Below are positions 1 through 11,843 of a stretch of DNA of 64,000 nucleotides, piece after piece (the first letter of the stretch is position 1; every line of letters starts with the position of its first letter). A model generated the notes under the pieces. It did no database searches. It was not told the DNA's origin and was given only the letters and a program-made list of their open reading frames with translations. The stretch is taken from contig NW_008806277.1 in NCBI RefSeq assembly GCF_000400465.1, positions 124,001 to 188,000 of the forward strand, read 5' to 3'. Origin of the DNA: Wallemia ichthyophaga EXF-994. Its lineage: Eukaryota > Basidiomycota > Wallemiomycetes > Wallemiales > Wallemiaceae. A program made the position numbers and the translations under genes.

Positions 1-2362
1 CGCCACAGCCATAATAATTCACTCAGTAATCTCAACATACGCTGTGGTGGCGATCACACTGGCGATTACGATAAGGCGACGAATTTGGAAATAAAAGGTC
101 AGGAATTACAGCGGGAGCAACGTACTGATGATCGCGTCTCTGATAAAGGATCAGAAATTAATACCGATAAGCAGCAACAGCAGCGGCAGCACGATGCTTC
201 TACATCTAATAGCACTCCTGAGCATACCAACAATGGAGAGAATGCAGTCGTTGAGAAGGAACAGCGCACTGATGGTCTCGATGATCAGACAAACTTAATG
301 CCCCGGAAACAGATCATCGTCGTGTTCATGGGAGTCTCGAGCGCACTATTTATAAGTCTACTCGATCAGACGGTGATAAGCACAGCTTTACCTGATATTT
401 CCAGCGAATTCCACGCTGCAGGGAAGGGTAATTGGTGCGTAGACCGCTAAGTATCAGCCCTTTGAAACTAAAAAAAATTATGACAGGGTTGCTACATCTT
501 ACCTGCTCACAAGCACAGCGGTAATAACCTTCTGGTCACGTCTGAGTGATCTAATCGGCAGGAAGTTAGTACTACAAATCAACTTGATCATCTTTTTCAT
601 AGGAAGTCTAGCATGTGCACTGTCCACTACAATTACAATGCTTATCGGCTTTCGCGCTTTGGCTGGACTAGGCGGCGGAGGAATACTGAACAACGTCATG
701 GTCATTATCAGCGACATTGTATCATTGCGCGAAAGAGGAAAGGTTAGGTTGAGATGGAGTAAAATAAACCATACTAATCGTAAGCATAGTGGCAAGGACT
801 TATTGGTGTGATTGTCGCGATAAGTAACAGTCTAGGTCCAATATTAGGGTGAGTTTTTGCCTACGTATGAAATAGACCATTTACACCGCTCTCGACTAGA
901 GGTGTATTCACTGAAACTATTGGATGGCGCTGGATATTCTGGATCAACCTACCGCTCACAGGTGCTGCTATTTTGATCGTCCAGATATTCCTGCCTCAGA
1001 AACGTATCACATCCAACCCCCGCGAACAGATTAAACGGATAGACTATATTGGCACGATACTGGTACTTGCATCGACTACTCTGACGTTGCTGAGCTTGAA
1101 TTGGGGCGGAAATGAGTATGCATGGGACTCAGCTGTCGTCATTGCACTGCTTGTTGTTGGCGTAGTGCTCATGGTAGTCTTTGTGCTGGTAGAGGCTAGC
1201 AGCTTTATTAATCTACCCATTCTCCCAATGTATCTCTTCAACGATAGGTCCGTCTCAGCTAGCTTCTTCTGCACTTTCTTTAGCGGTACCATCTTCTACG
1301 GGGCTCTTTACTTCCTACCGCATTATTTACAAGTTGTTAAGGAATACAGTCCTTTGCGATCAGGAGTGGTGCTGCTGGGACTGATCCTTACCCAAAGTGG
1401 GTTGTTGATATGTCTCACTCAATAAACGCTAACAAGGCCAAAACAGCATTGTTTTCATTCACATCGGGAGTGATTGTGTCTAAAACTGGAGGTTATAGGG
1501 TGAACATATGGACTGGATTTCTAATGTGGACTATTGGACTCGGGTTATTCACAATGCTCAGCCCGTCAACAAGTATTGCAGAATTCGTTGGATTCTCAGT
1601 GATTTCAGGTGAGACATACCTTGCTTGTTGAGCGAAACTCAATGTGATAAAGGTTTTGGTGCGGGGAATACATTCCAGACGACGTTACTGAGGTTGGTAT
1701 ATTGCTTAATGAAAGACAAGCACACTCAAATTTCGTAGCGTACAGGCTGCTGTTAAAAGGCAAGAGATTGCAGTTGCGACGGGAGGTAAGTGAGACTTTT
1801 CCGAAACATAAATGTAATCAATCTCAAACTAACTGTATCATATACAGGTCGTAACTTTATACGGCTCCTTGGGGGTACGATTGGACTTGCACTGTGCGAT
1901 GTTATATTGAGGAACACGTTGATTACGGGATTACACAGTTTAGGGTCAAGTGTAAGTGAAATCAACGAAATCACGCAGGATCCTACGGCTATTCGGACCG
2001 TTGAAGGGATAGATACCGGGAAGGTGTTGGGGATTTACTGTGACGGAATTCGAAATATATTCATACTATTTACAGCTGCATCGGGTGAGTTATAAGATTA
2101 AGCGGTTTGCGTCGGGTAATCAGACCAATAATTACGAATTTGCAGGCGCGTCATTTGCATGCAGCCTTCTGATTCGTCAATGTAAGTCGCGTACCCATTC
2201 GGTTAAGATGAGATAATCAGATATGACGTAGATGCGTTGGACAAGCCAGATGACCAGATATTGAAGGAGGAGGGTAAGGAATGGAATGAGGAGCGTAAGA
2301 GGAAGAAGAGAATGAGGAAGGGAGGTGGTGTGGATAAGGTGGAGAATGAGGACAAAGTCTAA
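1..2362 (+). CDS. MFS transporter, DHA2 (14-TMS drug:H+ antiporter) type, 5' partial
   Basis: Proton-coupled export of drugs or small molecules at the plasma or vacuolar membrane is the usual role of this family; the substrate cannot be read from sequence. The frame is open from base 1 with no ATG before 298, so the start lies upstream of the window or the long Gln/Asp-rich hydrophilic N-terminus starts in an earlier exon. Nine introns (435-486, 743-789, 849-899, 1397-1446, 1609-1652, 1693-1738, 1786-1847, 2085-2145, 2182-2220) restore the family signatures: a first membrane helix with LDQTVISTALPDI, then NWVATSYLLT, a Gly-rich GFRALAGLGGGG segment, GWRWIFWINLP, SGVIVSKTGGYR and RNFIRLLGGTIGLA. 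The C-terminus is a charged cytosolic tail rich in Lys, Arg and Glu ending at 2362. It has no same-strand partner gene except the zinc-finger regulator 260 bp downstream. Confidence 0.85.
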
Positions 2363-2620
2363 AAAAGCGTCGGCAATTATGTGGAGATAGAGTTGTCTCA
2401 AGAAACCGGCGCAGGAAAGGGAGAGAATTACATGGCTACAGGGAACAAGTATAGAATATATAGATGTACAAATGTGAAATTAATAATTATCGGCCAAAGT
2501 GTGATAATAAAAATCTAACGGATCAAATAAAATTCTCAGCTTGTAACTCGAAGTAAATTGGATTGTTTCTTATAGAAATACTTCCATTAACACACACTCG
2601 TTTATAAATTTAAAGTCTCA

Positions 2621-3788
2621 ATGAATATTACAAACCTTGTCAACAGTGAGGGCAATAGCCATATCACCAAGGTGCCAAACCAGAACAAGCCATTCCAATG
2701 CACCTATGGTACCTGCACCAAGTCATTTGCCAGGAGATCTGACTTGCAGAGGCATTTAAGAATTCACTTGAATGAGAGGTGTGTCCGGTGTTTCAGGGGA
2801 TTACATATGCTCATAAACACCTAATAGACCATTTGGCTGTCCTGTTGACGGTTGCGGCAAAACCTTCATTCAACGTTCCGCCCTTACTGTTCATATTAGA
2901 GTACACACTGGTGAACGCCCCCACACGTGCGAGGAATGCTCAAAGTCTTTCTCTGACTCGTCCTCACTTGCACGTCATAGAAGAATTCACACTGGAAAGA
3001 GGCCCTATAAGTGTCCTATTCAAGGCTGTAGCAAGTCCTTTTGCAGGAAAACCACTCTCACTAAGCATACGAAGCGTAATCACCAGTTACACCTTGAAGA
3101 TAGGTCTCCTTCACCTCAAGTTGACCAAGTTGAGAAAGTTGACAAGTTAGACCACCCACAGCAACCAGCTTTGACTATACCACACACACTCTCGAACATC
3201 CACAACGTACAGCCTACAGAGTGTGTCCCTATCACGCAACCATCCCTCTACTCGCTTTCAATGGACCATAAGCCCCAACCATACATGCACACTCCGATAC
3301 CGCAGCTCTCTTCTTATCAGGATGATTCACCATCCAACTCAACCGTCTTTTCTTCACCAGCTACTCCTTCGTATTCGCAATCGCAGCCAGATTTCTTATA
3401 TACTCAGCCACCACCGCCTCACGCGTTCAATTTCTATGAGTCTGCCTCTCCATTCGTTTACTTGAATACACAGCTACAAGCACAGGCCAAGCACACTCAG
3501 CCTACACACACTCACGCTCATTACACTATAAATCATCACTCACAGCTACTTACTCCGCCTCAGTCTGCTGATCCAAACCAATTCGGTCCTTTCGCTTACG
3601 GTCCACCTCCAATGTCTCCAGTTGGAGTTGAGGACGAATTTGGCACATACCCATTCGTACCACCATCACCACCTCTGACAGGCTACTCGTCCACTCATTT
3701 TGACGAAAACGCTTATCAAGATCCATACCCATCCCAACCACACGTATTGACTGGATTGGGGTTAGATTTGGTACAGGATACCGAGTAG
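2621..3788 (+). CDS. C2H2 zinc-finger transcription factor
   Basis: Nuclear sequence-specific DNA-binding regulator, by inference from its domains. One intron (2779-2827) joins two exons into a 372-residue protein. Four C2H2 fingers lie in the first ~160 residues, joined by TGERP- and TGKRP-type linkers: the first and second have CxxxxC pairs (CTYGTC, CPVDGC), the third is compact (CEEC), and the fourth (CPIQGC) ends in an HxxxxH-type pair (HTKRNH). Without the splice the second finger is lost, which supports the intron. The C-terminal 200 residues are rich in Pro, Gln, Ser, Thr and His, typical of fungal activation regions. The start ATG is the first in frame and leaves a short N-terminus before finger one. 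Target genes are unknown. The transporter just upstream could be one, but only proximity suggests it. Confidence 0.85.
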
Positions 3789-4061
3789 ATGTGATCATAA
3801 CTCGTAACTAAACTCTAATTGGGATAATTAGAGTTGTCTCTCATTTCAAGTATCTCAACTTTATCAGTTACGACACTTTCTCAATTTTCATCCTCGTGAT
3901 ACTATCATTCTGTTTGATTTCCGTTCTATTCGTTTGATTCGTTTTTGCGCTTACTCATTACTTTTAATAATCACTTTATATCCTTCTATATACCCGCTTG
4001 GACTATTTAACATCATTTTCACATTCATGAGTGTCATTCATTCGATTAACAGGGAGGCGCG

Positions 4062-5112
4062 TTAGGATTTGTGTTTCTGTTTCTTGTTTTGCTTCTTTTT
4101 GTTAAGCTTATCTTGAGATTTCTGAAACTCTTCCTCCGTGGGTTCATGGACTTGTTCTTGGTCTTCTTCATGGTCCTCTTCCTCCTCCACTGCGCGCTTC
4201 TTTTTATTCTTGGGCTCCTCCTGCTTGTCCTTACCCTTTCCTTTCTTAGGAGGTGCGTATTTAGCTTCTAGCGCGCCGACGAGATTATCAAGTTGGCTCT
4301 TACGTTTATCACCGCGTTGGGCAATAAGCTGAGCGAGAGCGGAGTCACCCTCGTCGCCCTCCTCATCTTCCCCACTTTCCCCACTTTCCTCTTGGAAATC
4401 GCTGCCCAGACCTAGCTCGCGCCTTAGTTCTGCAGCCTGCTCGGCCTCAGACTGAGCCTTGCTAGCGCGACTCTTGCGCGCGACGGGTTTAGACGATCTA
4501 ACGAATTTCTTCGAGTGCGCAAGTCGGCCACCGTCTATTTCACGCTGCAGTATGTCGATGAAGCGCTGCTCATCGTCCAGCACGCTAGCGTGAGGGATAT
4601 TTGCAAAGATGGCGTCGAGATCGCCGTCGCATGTCTCATAAGCGTGTTTCAAGTCGTTCAGTTCATCCTGCGAGCCTGAGCGGGAGTGGGAGAAATTGTG
4701 TTTGTGTTAGCCCCAACTTCTGATACACCCTCTACCCACCTTGATACCGCTCTCGATCTTCCGCTAGAGCTTCCCACGTGACGCGCTCGAAGAGGTCATC
4801 GAAATAATCTTCCCAGCTGTAGTCCTCCCCGATATCCACACCGAGATCTATCGACGATGTTCGGCCAGTCTTGTCGTACTGCTCACGCTTCTTGTCGTCC
4901 GATAGCACTGTATATGCGAAGGACACACGCTGGAATTGCTCAGATGCATCCTGCGATGGATTCTTGTCCGGATGACTCTCAAGCGCTAGTCGGTGGTACG
5001 CCTTCTTTATCGTCGATGTAGTGGGTAAGTCTTCCTGCTGCAATTGTAGCACTGCGTATAGATTCGGTGGGTCGGCACCGAATATCGTGTGCATTGGATC
5101 GCTGCTGTTCAT
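4062..5112 (-). CDS. DNAJC9-like J-domain protein
   Basis: Co-chaperone that stimulates Hsp70 ATPase. The DNAJC9 family also binds histones H3-H4, so a nuclear histone-chaperone role is plausible here. Two exons (intron 4676-4739) give 328 residues. The J domain spans about residues 13-85, with the invariant HPD in SHPDKNP and the helix IV pattern [11 protein letters not shown]. Next comes the family's acidic [13 protein letters not shown] segment, then a helical middle region ([16 protein letters not shown]) typical of DNAJC9. The C-terminus is low-complexity, with alternating Glu/Asp and Lys stretches, probably disordered and nuclear-localising. The start is the first ATG in the frame that precedes the J domain closely; upstream codons lack a better candidate. 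It is transcribed convergently with the zinc-finger gene. Confidence 0.85.
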
Positions 5113-5254
5113 GTTAAGTGCTTCGTCGCGTGTCGCGTGTCGCGTGAACAAGAAGGAAGACGGAGTAATTAAAAAGTGAATTAGATACAATTTGCTTTCT
5201 ATTTGTATTCCTTACTATAAACTATATACCACATACCATAATTTATTCTACACA

Positions 5255-7149
5255 TTATACAGCACTCAACCACGCTTGTTCTGGCAGCACCTGTCTCATT
5301 ACATCCCAATGATGCATAGCTGATTTCTGCTGAACATTGTCGAGCTTCTTAGATTGGCCATCGTGCAAAACATCCTCATTGGAAGCCCCCACATAACCGG
5401 AAAGGTCGATTTCATTGCTAGTGAAACTGCTTAACACCCTAGTGCGCAGTATAGAGTTAAGCGTGTCGGCGCTAGTAGCTGGCCTGAAGTCCAAAGCTGG
5501 TTCAGCAAATTTAGTGCAGAAGACGACCATGTTGAGGAAAACCTCTTCCTCCTCCATCTTCTGGTTGACGGGGCGATCAGAGAAAGCGCGACACTGTGGG
5601 AAGGCGTGGAGGAGGGTGCCTATGACCATTCTTGTAGCTTGAGATGAAGCCACACCGGCAAAGTTGACGCCCAACACACCGCTCTCTTTCATTCCGTACT
5701 TGATTTGCTGCCATGACTCAGTCGTGTAAAGTCTTCCAGGCACACCTCCGCCTGTAAATACATCGTGGATCACATAGTCGAATTTGTCACTCTCACTGTC
5801 CATATCGACGATCCATTCTATCACTGCTCGACGCGCATCCGCCAACTTGAGGTGTTTGGGTGAAGGTGCTCCGAAATACTCCAAAGCATAATTGTAGACG
5901 GCTGGATCTATTTCTACAACTGAAAGTTCCAGGCCGTGCTTATCGAATGCAGTCGCTGAGACACCAATGCCTAATCCGATGATCAACGCTTTCTCCTGCT
6001 CGTTGAGCTGTTGGTGTTCCGGTCTATTAACAAGTCTGACTGCTTCTTGGAGAAGGAAAGTGGTGTAAATACTCTCGCTGTTGTTCACTACAACCTCATC
6101 ACTCAAGTCTACCTTGTTTCCGTATTGATTGATGAGTGACTCCTTTGATGGACCAACCCAGAGTCCACCAAGCAGGCTGTGATCAGCACGCATATACCTG
6201 AAACCTTGAGCTGCGTCTTCGCCGATGATTATCTGACCAGTAACTGACTGTGTGCGTGCGAGGATTGGATGGCCATCGACAGCCTCCCTTGGTGCAAAGT
6301 TTGAGATGGTGATAGCGAGCAGAATAACAGGGATAACAAGTAAGTTGCGTGATTTGGAGCTTGAGAAGATGCTTTCATTCTCAGCCTTACCAACGCCTAA
6401 AGAAATCAGGACAGAAATGAGTGCAGCTGGTAGAGAAACCAATTTGAGGAAGACAACGGGGTCTTGAGGCATGAGTGGAGAGAGGAAACCGCGTGTGAGC
6501 AATCTAGAGAAGCTAGTTTCAATGGAAGGGAACATAAATGAACCAATCAAAGGGAGAGCGTATTGGAATGAATCCGGACAGAGCTTTAGAAGATGTTCAT
6601 AGAGGTTGATAATGGCGAATATCCAGCTAGGGGCTTGGAGAATGGACCAGGCAATCCTAGGACCCCAAACGACACCCAATTGAGAAGACTTATTCGCAAT
6701 CAAGCGTATAGTGAATGGATTTGAAATAGCGCAGATGATTGCAACAGCGAATGGCTTCAAAGTCTTCCTAATCTTAATAGCTTTTTCGTTGTGCATTGCA
6801 AGTGGCAGAGGGAGTACAGATAACAAACCAGTGAGTACTTTATGCGGGGAATCAGTGTTTATACCGCCAAAGATGGGATTGAGGGATGATTTGATCAAAA
6901 AGGATTGGAATGATAATAAATAGGCTGTAATAGCGAATAAAGATGCTGTAATTGGGTTTGTTAGCGTATAACCACCTTACGTACGAATCCCCCACCAAGT
7001 TTGAACATTCTTACAAATGTGAACTGTTGTACGTAATCGATATTTCTAGCTTGATTCTCATTAGCCATGTGAAGCGCATCCATCAGTGTCGTTGGTTTTG
7101 CTGGCTGGGATGGCTGGGCCGGTTCAGATGCCTTCTTCTCTTGGGACAT
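5255..7149 (-). CDS. Spermidine/spermine-synthase-like (PABS) membrane protein
   Basis: Fungal membrane-anchored member of the polyamine-synthase fold; the reaction is unproven. Two exons (35-nt intron 6946-6980, with a GCTAAC branch) give 619 residues. The N-terminal third carries several hydrophobic segments, starting with SLFAITAYLLSF. The C-terminal half has the catalytic fold: QGFRYMRADHSLLGG, the SAM-type glycine loop GLGIGVSATAF, the acidic strand end VVEIDP and IHDVFTGGG. This order matches fungal proteins annotated as spermine/spermidine synthase family. The first exon begins at ATG 7149. If its intron is retained, that exon reads on to a stop at 6961 and would encode a 62-residue peptide, so it could also be a separate small gene. 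The large exon itself has no ATG before the first membrane helix, which favours the spliced model. Confidence 0.75.
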
Positions 7150-7246
7150 GATGGGCGTGGGTGGATAAGGGGCAATACAAACGTAAAATGAGAAATTAAA
7201 TCAATTTTATTTGTTTGTAATCGTCGCTTTAAATACATCTTCTAAT

Positions 7247-8895
<1,649 letters not shown>

Positions 8896-8984
8896 TTTTA
8901 CTATTTTTCAAGTTGAAGACGAGAGAGAGACCAAGTGGATTGCTACTCGTCGCTTTCAAGAAAAAATTAATAAAATTTATAAAA

Positions 8985-9676
8985 ATGGCTTCCAAGAATA
9001 TTAAATGCGTAGTGTGAGTTTGTTTGTATTTAAATATAAGCAATAAGCTTATCCAATCTCAACAGCGTCGGCGATGGTGCTGTTGGAAAGACGTGTCTGC
9101 TGATATCTTATACGACGAATCAGTTTCCAGTGGGTTATTTATTGTGTCTGGCGGTTCCATTCACTTAATTGCCTTTAGAGCGATTACGTACCCACCGTCT
9201 TCGACAATTACCAAGCCACGGTCCTTCTCGACGGCAAGCCTGTCCTCCTTGGCCTCTGGGATACTGCCGGTCAGGAGGATTACGACAGGCTGAGGCCCCT
9301 TTCATACCCCCAGACGGACATATTCCTTTGCTGCTTCTCTATCCACTCTCCCGCCTCGTTCGAGAACGTCAAGTACAAGTGGTGGCCGGAAATCTCCCAC
9401 CACGCTCCAGGTGTCCCTATCATCCTCGTCGGCACGAAGCTCGACCTCCGATCCGACCCGCAAGCCGTCAATGCCCTTAGAGCCCGTAGAATGGAGCCCA
9501 TTTCCTTTTCTCAAGGCGTTGAGCTTTCTAAAGACATCAACGCAATCAAGTACCTCGAGTGTTCCGCACTCACCCAAAAAGGCTTGAAAGGCGTCTTCGA
9601 TGAGGCTATCCGTGCCGTTTTGGTGCCTCAGGGACGCAAATCAAAGCGGAAGCAAAGAGGTTGCGTTTTGATTTGA
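8985..9676 (+). CDS. RAC1: Rho-family GTPase, Rac1 type
   Basis: Small GTPase controlling polarity, actin and NADPH-oxidase or PAK-kinase signalling at the plasma membrane. Two introns (9014-9065, 9130-9178) give 196 residues. All G boxes are visible: GDGAVGKT (P loop), the switch [22 protein letters not shown] (switch II), GTKLDL and ECSALTQKG. The Trp in GLWDTAGQ and the wording [12 protein letters not shown] favour Rac over Cdc42, which usually has GLFDTAGQ and GTQ.DL. A polybasic stretch (RKSKRKQRG) precedes the CVLI CaaX box; the terminal Ile/Leu class suggests geranylgeranylation. The second intron was placed so that the conserved FPSDYVPT is restored. It shares an 89-bp intergenic region with ATP2. 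Confidence 0.95.
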
Positions 9677-9848
9677 TGTTATTCTCTAAACAATCTTGGA
9701 TGGGTTGTAAGCGAATGCTTCTCCACACCTTCTCCTCGTGCTAACGTATACCTCTCCTAAAAACACCGGCACAAGTCTCTTGTAATGTACATACATGAAT
9801 GAAATGAATGAATGAATATATGCATCGTCTTTCTCACTATCTTTTCTT

Positions 9849-11474
9849 TCACCTGTCCGGCGCCCCTATCCTTCCATGCTGCTGTTCCGACAGCAGGTAA
9901 GACTCGCACTGGCTTTGTGAGCCAAGGGGATATCTCAGCTGCCACAGGAGAACCAATTGATTGATAGCCTGCATCTGAGGACCAGGTTTGAGTTGCAAGA
10001 GGGTAAGGATGCGTTTACCGTCTACCAGAGGTCTCGACTCAAGTTCATGTGGGAGTTGAAGCATGTCGAGAGCAGCCTGCGTAAAAGAATTGTATGTGCC
10101 AACAATGCTGGTGATTTCCCCAGCCTTCAAAGCGTCGTCTGTGCAACCACCTGCGTAAAACGGCTCTGCGAGTTCCTTAGTGAGAGCGAAAAGTAGAGAA
10201 GCATTCCAATGTGTGCCTTGTACCGGACGATGAATGTGACCACTCCGTAAAGCACACGCGACAGCTACCCTGTCGCTTTTATCCACACTCCGCACATCTC
10301 TCTCCAGCTGCGCGCACGCCTGCACAAGATTATCCACATGACTTCTCTCCGCATTGCCCAGTTTGAGCCCATTGCTGATGATGGACGCGGGTGCACTCAC
10401 CTCCTTCTTCTTCTCGCGCACTGCCTTGCCGAAATAGGGAAGGAGCGCAACTGCCATCCATAGACGGCGGGTGAGTGTGGCATCGTGGAGCACTGCGCTG
10501 AACTGCTCACTCACCGCTGTGCTCAGCCCAAGTGTGTGCGGCGCGTGCAGCAGAAGGTGCAGGATGTGTCCGCCAGCCACCGCATATGAGGCTGATGAGG
10601 ATCGCAGTGACTGTATATTTTCTTCTCTACCTTGCCTAACATCCTCCACACCCACACTCCACCCAAACACCACGTCGTGCATCTGCGTATGTGCCAGGTT
10701 CTCCAGTGCGCTGAGTGGGCGGGATGAATTAAGCATTTTATCCACCTCGATACCGATGCGCTCGCGCGAGACATTCTCACATACGCCTTTTCGAATATCG
10801 CCGTGTCTAGCGGCGAGTATAATCTCCTGATCGAGAGCAAAGCCGTAACGAGTAGCGAATCGGATGCAACGAAGAACGCGAAGGGGGTCGTCAGCGAAAG
10901 TGGTAGCGGGGTGCAAAGGCGTGCGTACGAGACCTCTCTCTAGATCTTGCACACCACGCCCAGTGTAATCCTCCACTTGTCGCGTATGGATGTTGTAAAA
11001 CAGCGCATTGATCGTGATGTCACGTCGTAACGCATCTTCCTCCGCCGTCCCCAGGTTCATCTGAGGGATACGACTGCCCGTTGCGTACGTCTCTGAGCGT
11101 AGATTGACGAAATCTACCTCGTACCCCAGGAATTTCATCCTCGCTGTTTCGAGATGTTTGCTTTGGTCGGGGTTAGCGTTTATGCGTGCTATGGATATCT
11201 TGGTGGGTTTTTCGGGCGTGCCACTATCGCTGATATCGTGCACAGCGTGTGCTTCGATATACTTTGCCAACGCCTCAGCGAATGGTAGCCCATTCATTGG
11301 GGTTATGGCCACATCTATGTCGTCGGACGGCTTTCCAAGCAGCTTGTCACGCACCCACCCACCAGCTATACGCAGCTCTAGCTGACGCAGTGCACTATCC
11401 GACGTTCGCAACTCCGCCGTACACCCATTCAACACCTCACATAACCTCTGCTCACTCCTCGTCAAATCTATCAT
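9849..11474 (-). CDS. CCA1: CCA-adding tRNA nucleotidyltransferase
   Basis: Adds or repairs the 3'-terminal CCA of tRNAs in cytosol, nucleus and mitochondria. From ATG 11474 the intronless frame gives 541 residues. The class II head is clear: LRIAGGWVRDKLLG, then the metal-binding DDIDVAI (DxD type), followed by RRDITINALFYN and DDPLRVLRCIRFA with the neck-region ATRYGF. Length fits fungal Cca1. The same frame stays open for 42 codons upstream of this ATG back to a stop. Those codons encode a basic stretch resembling a mitochondrial presequence, yet contain no ATG (see the finding at 11475-11600). In yeast one gene supplies all compartments through alternative starts. Here the mitochondrial form would need a spliced-on upstream exon or a near-cognate start. 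Confidence 0.95.
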   Translation of the reverse strand: MIDLTRSEQRLCEVLNGCTAELRTSDSALRQLELRIAGGWVRDKLLGKPSDDIDVAITPMNGLPFAEALAKYIEAHAVHDISDSGTPEKPTKISIARINANPDQSKHLETARMKFLGYEVDFVNLRSETYATGSRIPQMNLGTAEEDALRRDITINALFYNIHTRQVEDYTGRGVQDLERGLVRTPLHPATTFADDPLRVLRCIRFATRYGFALDQEIILAARHGDIRKGVCENVSRERIGIEVDKMLNSSRPLSALENLAHTQMHDVVFGWSVGVEDVRQGREENIQSLRSSSASYAVAGGHILHLLLHAPHTLGLSTAVSEQFSAVLHDATLTRRLWMAVALLPYFGKAVREKKKEVSAPASIISNGLKLGNAERSHVDNLVQACAQLERDVRSVDKSDRVAVACALRSGHIHRPVQGTHWNASLLFALTKELAEPFYAGGCTDDALKAGEITSIVGTYNSFTQAALDMLQLPHELESRPLVDGKRILTLLQLKPGPQMQAINQLVLLWQLRYPLGSQSQCESYLLSEQQHGRIGAPDR

Positions 11475-11843
11475 TGTCTTTGGGTTGCTTGCAATTTTCG
11501 GATTTCTCGGTTTTAGCCGCCCTGCTGCCGTTCGAAGCCCGCGTATTATGATGGCGTGGTGGTATCGACTAGACACAAAACACAGGACAAGTAAAAACTA
11601 TCAAATGTATTGCTTGTAACAATTTGTATGCAGAAATATTAAAGTTTTCCGTATTATTGATTATTGATTATCGGCTGGGTATCTTGTATCTTGTATCTTG
11701 ACGTGGTGTAGAGTAGTCTAGAGTTGTTTCGAGGGGGCAAAAAAGGAACGACGAGGAGAACGAAACTTAGAACGAGATCAAAGGAGTGTGGAACGAGATT
11801 AACATTTAAAAGAGGAGCAAAACGTGATCATTTTCCATCTCTT
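11475..11843. other. Intergenic segment with a heptamer tandem repeat
   Basis: No gene seen between the tRNA nucleotidyltransferase start and the LIS1-type gene stop. The right part near 11600-11810 is AT-rich and then purine-rich. It contains three copies of GTATCTT (see the repeat at 11679) and short ATTGATT duplications. The segment should hold the 5' region of the tRNA nucleotidyltransferase and the 3' region of the LIS1-type gene. Confidence 0.5.
11679..11700. repeat. Short tandem repeat, (GTATCTT)x3
   Basis: Three uninterrupted copies of the heptamer GTATCTT followed by a G. Intergenic; no function suggested. Confidence 0.8.

Noticed and set aside
11679-11700. CRISPR-like or telomere-like array
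   Set aside because: Three 7-nt copies without spacers in a eukaryotic intergenic region; just a short tandem repeat.
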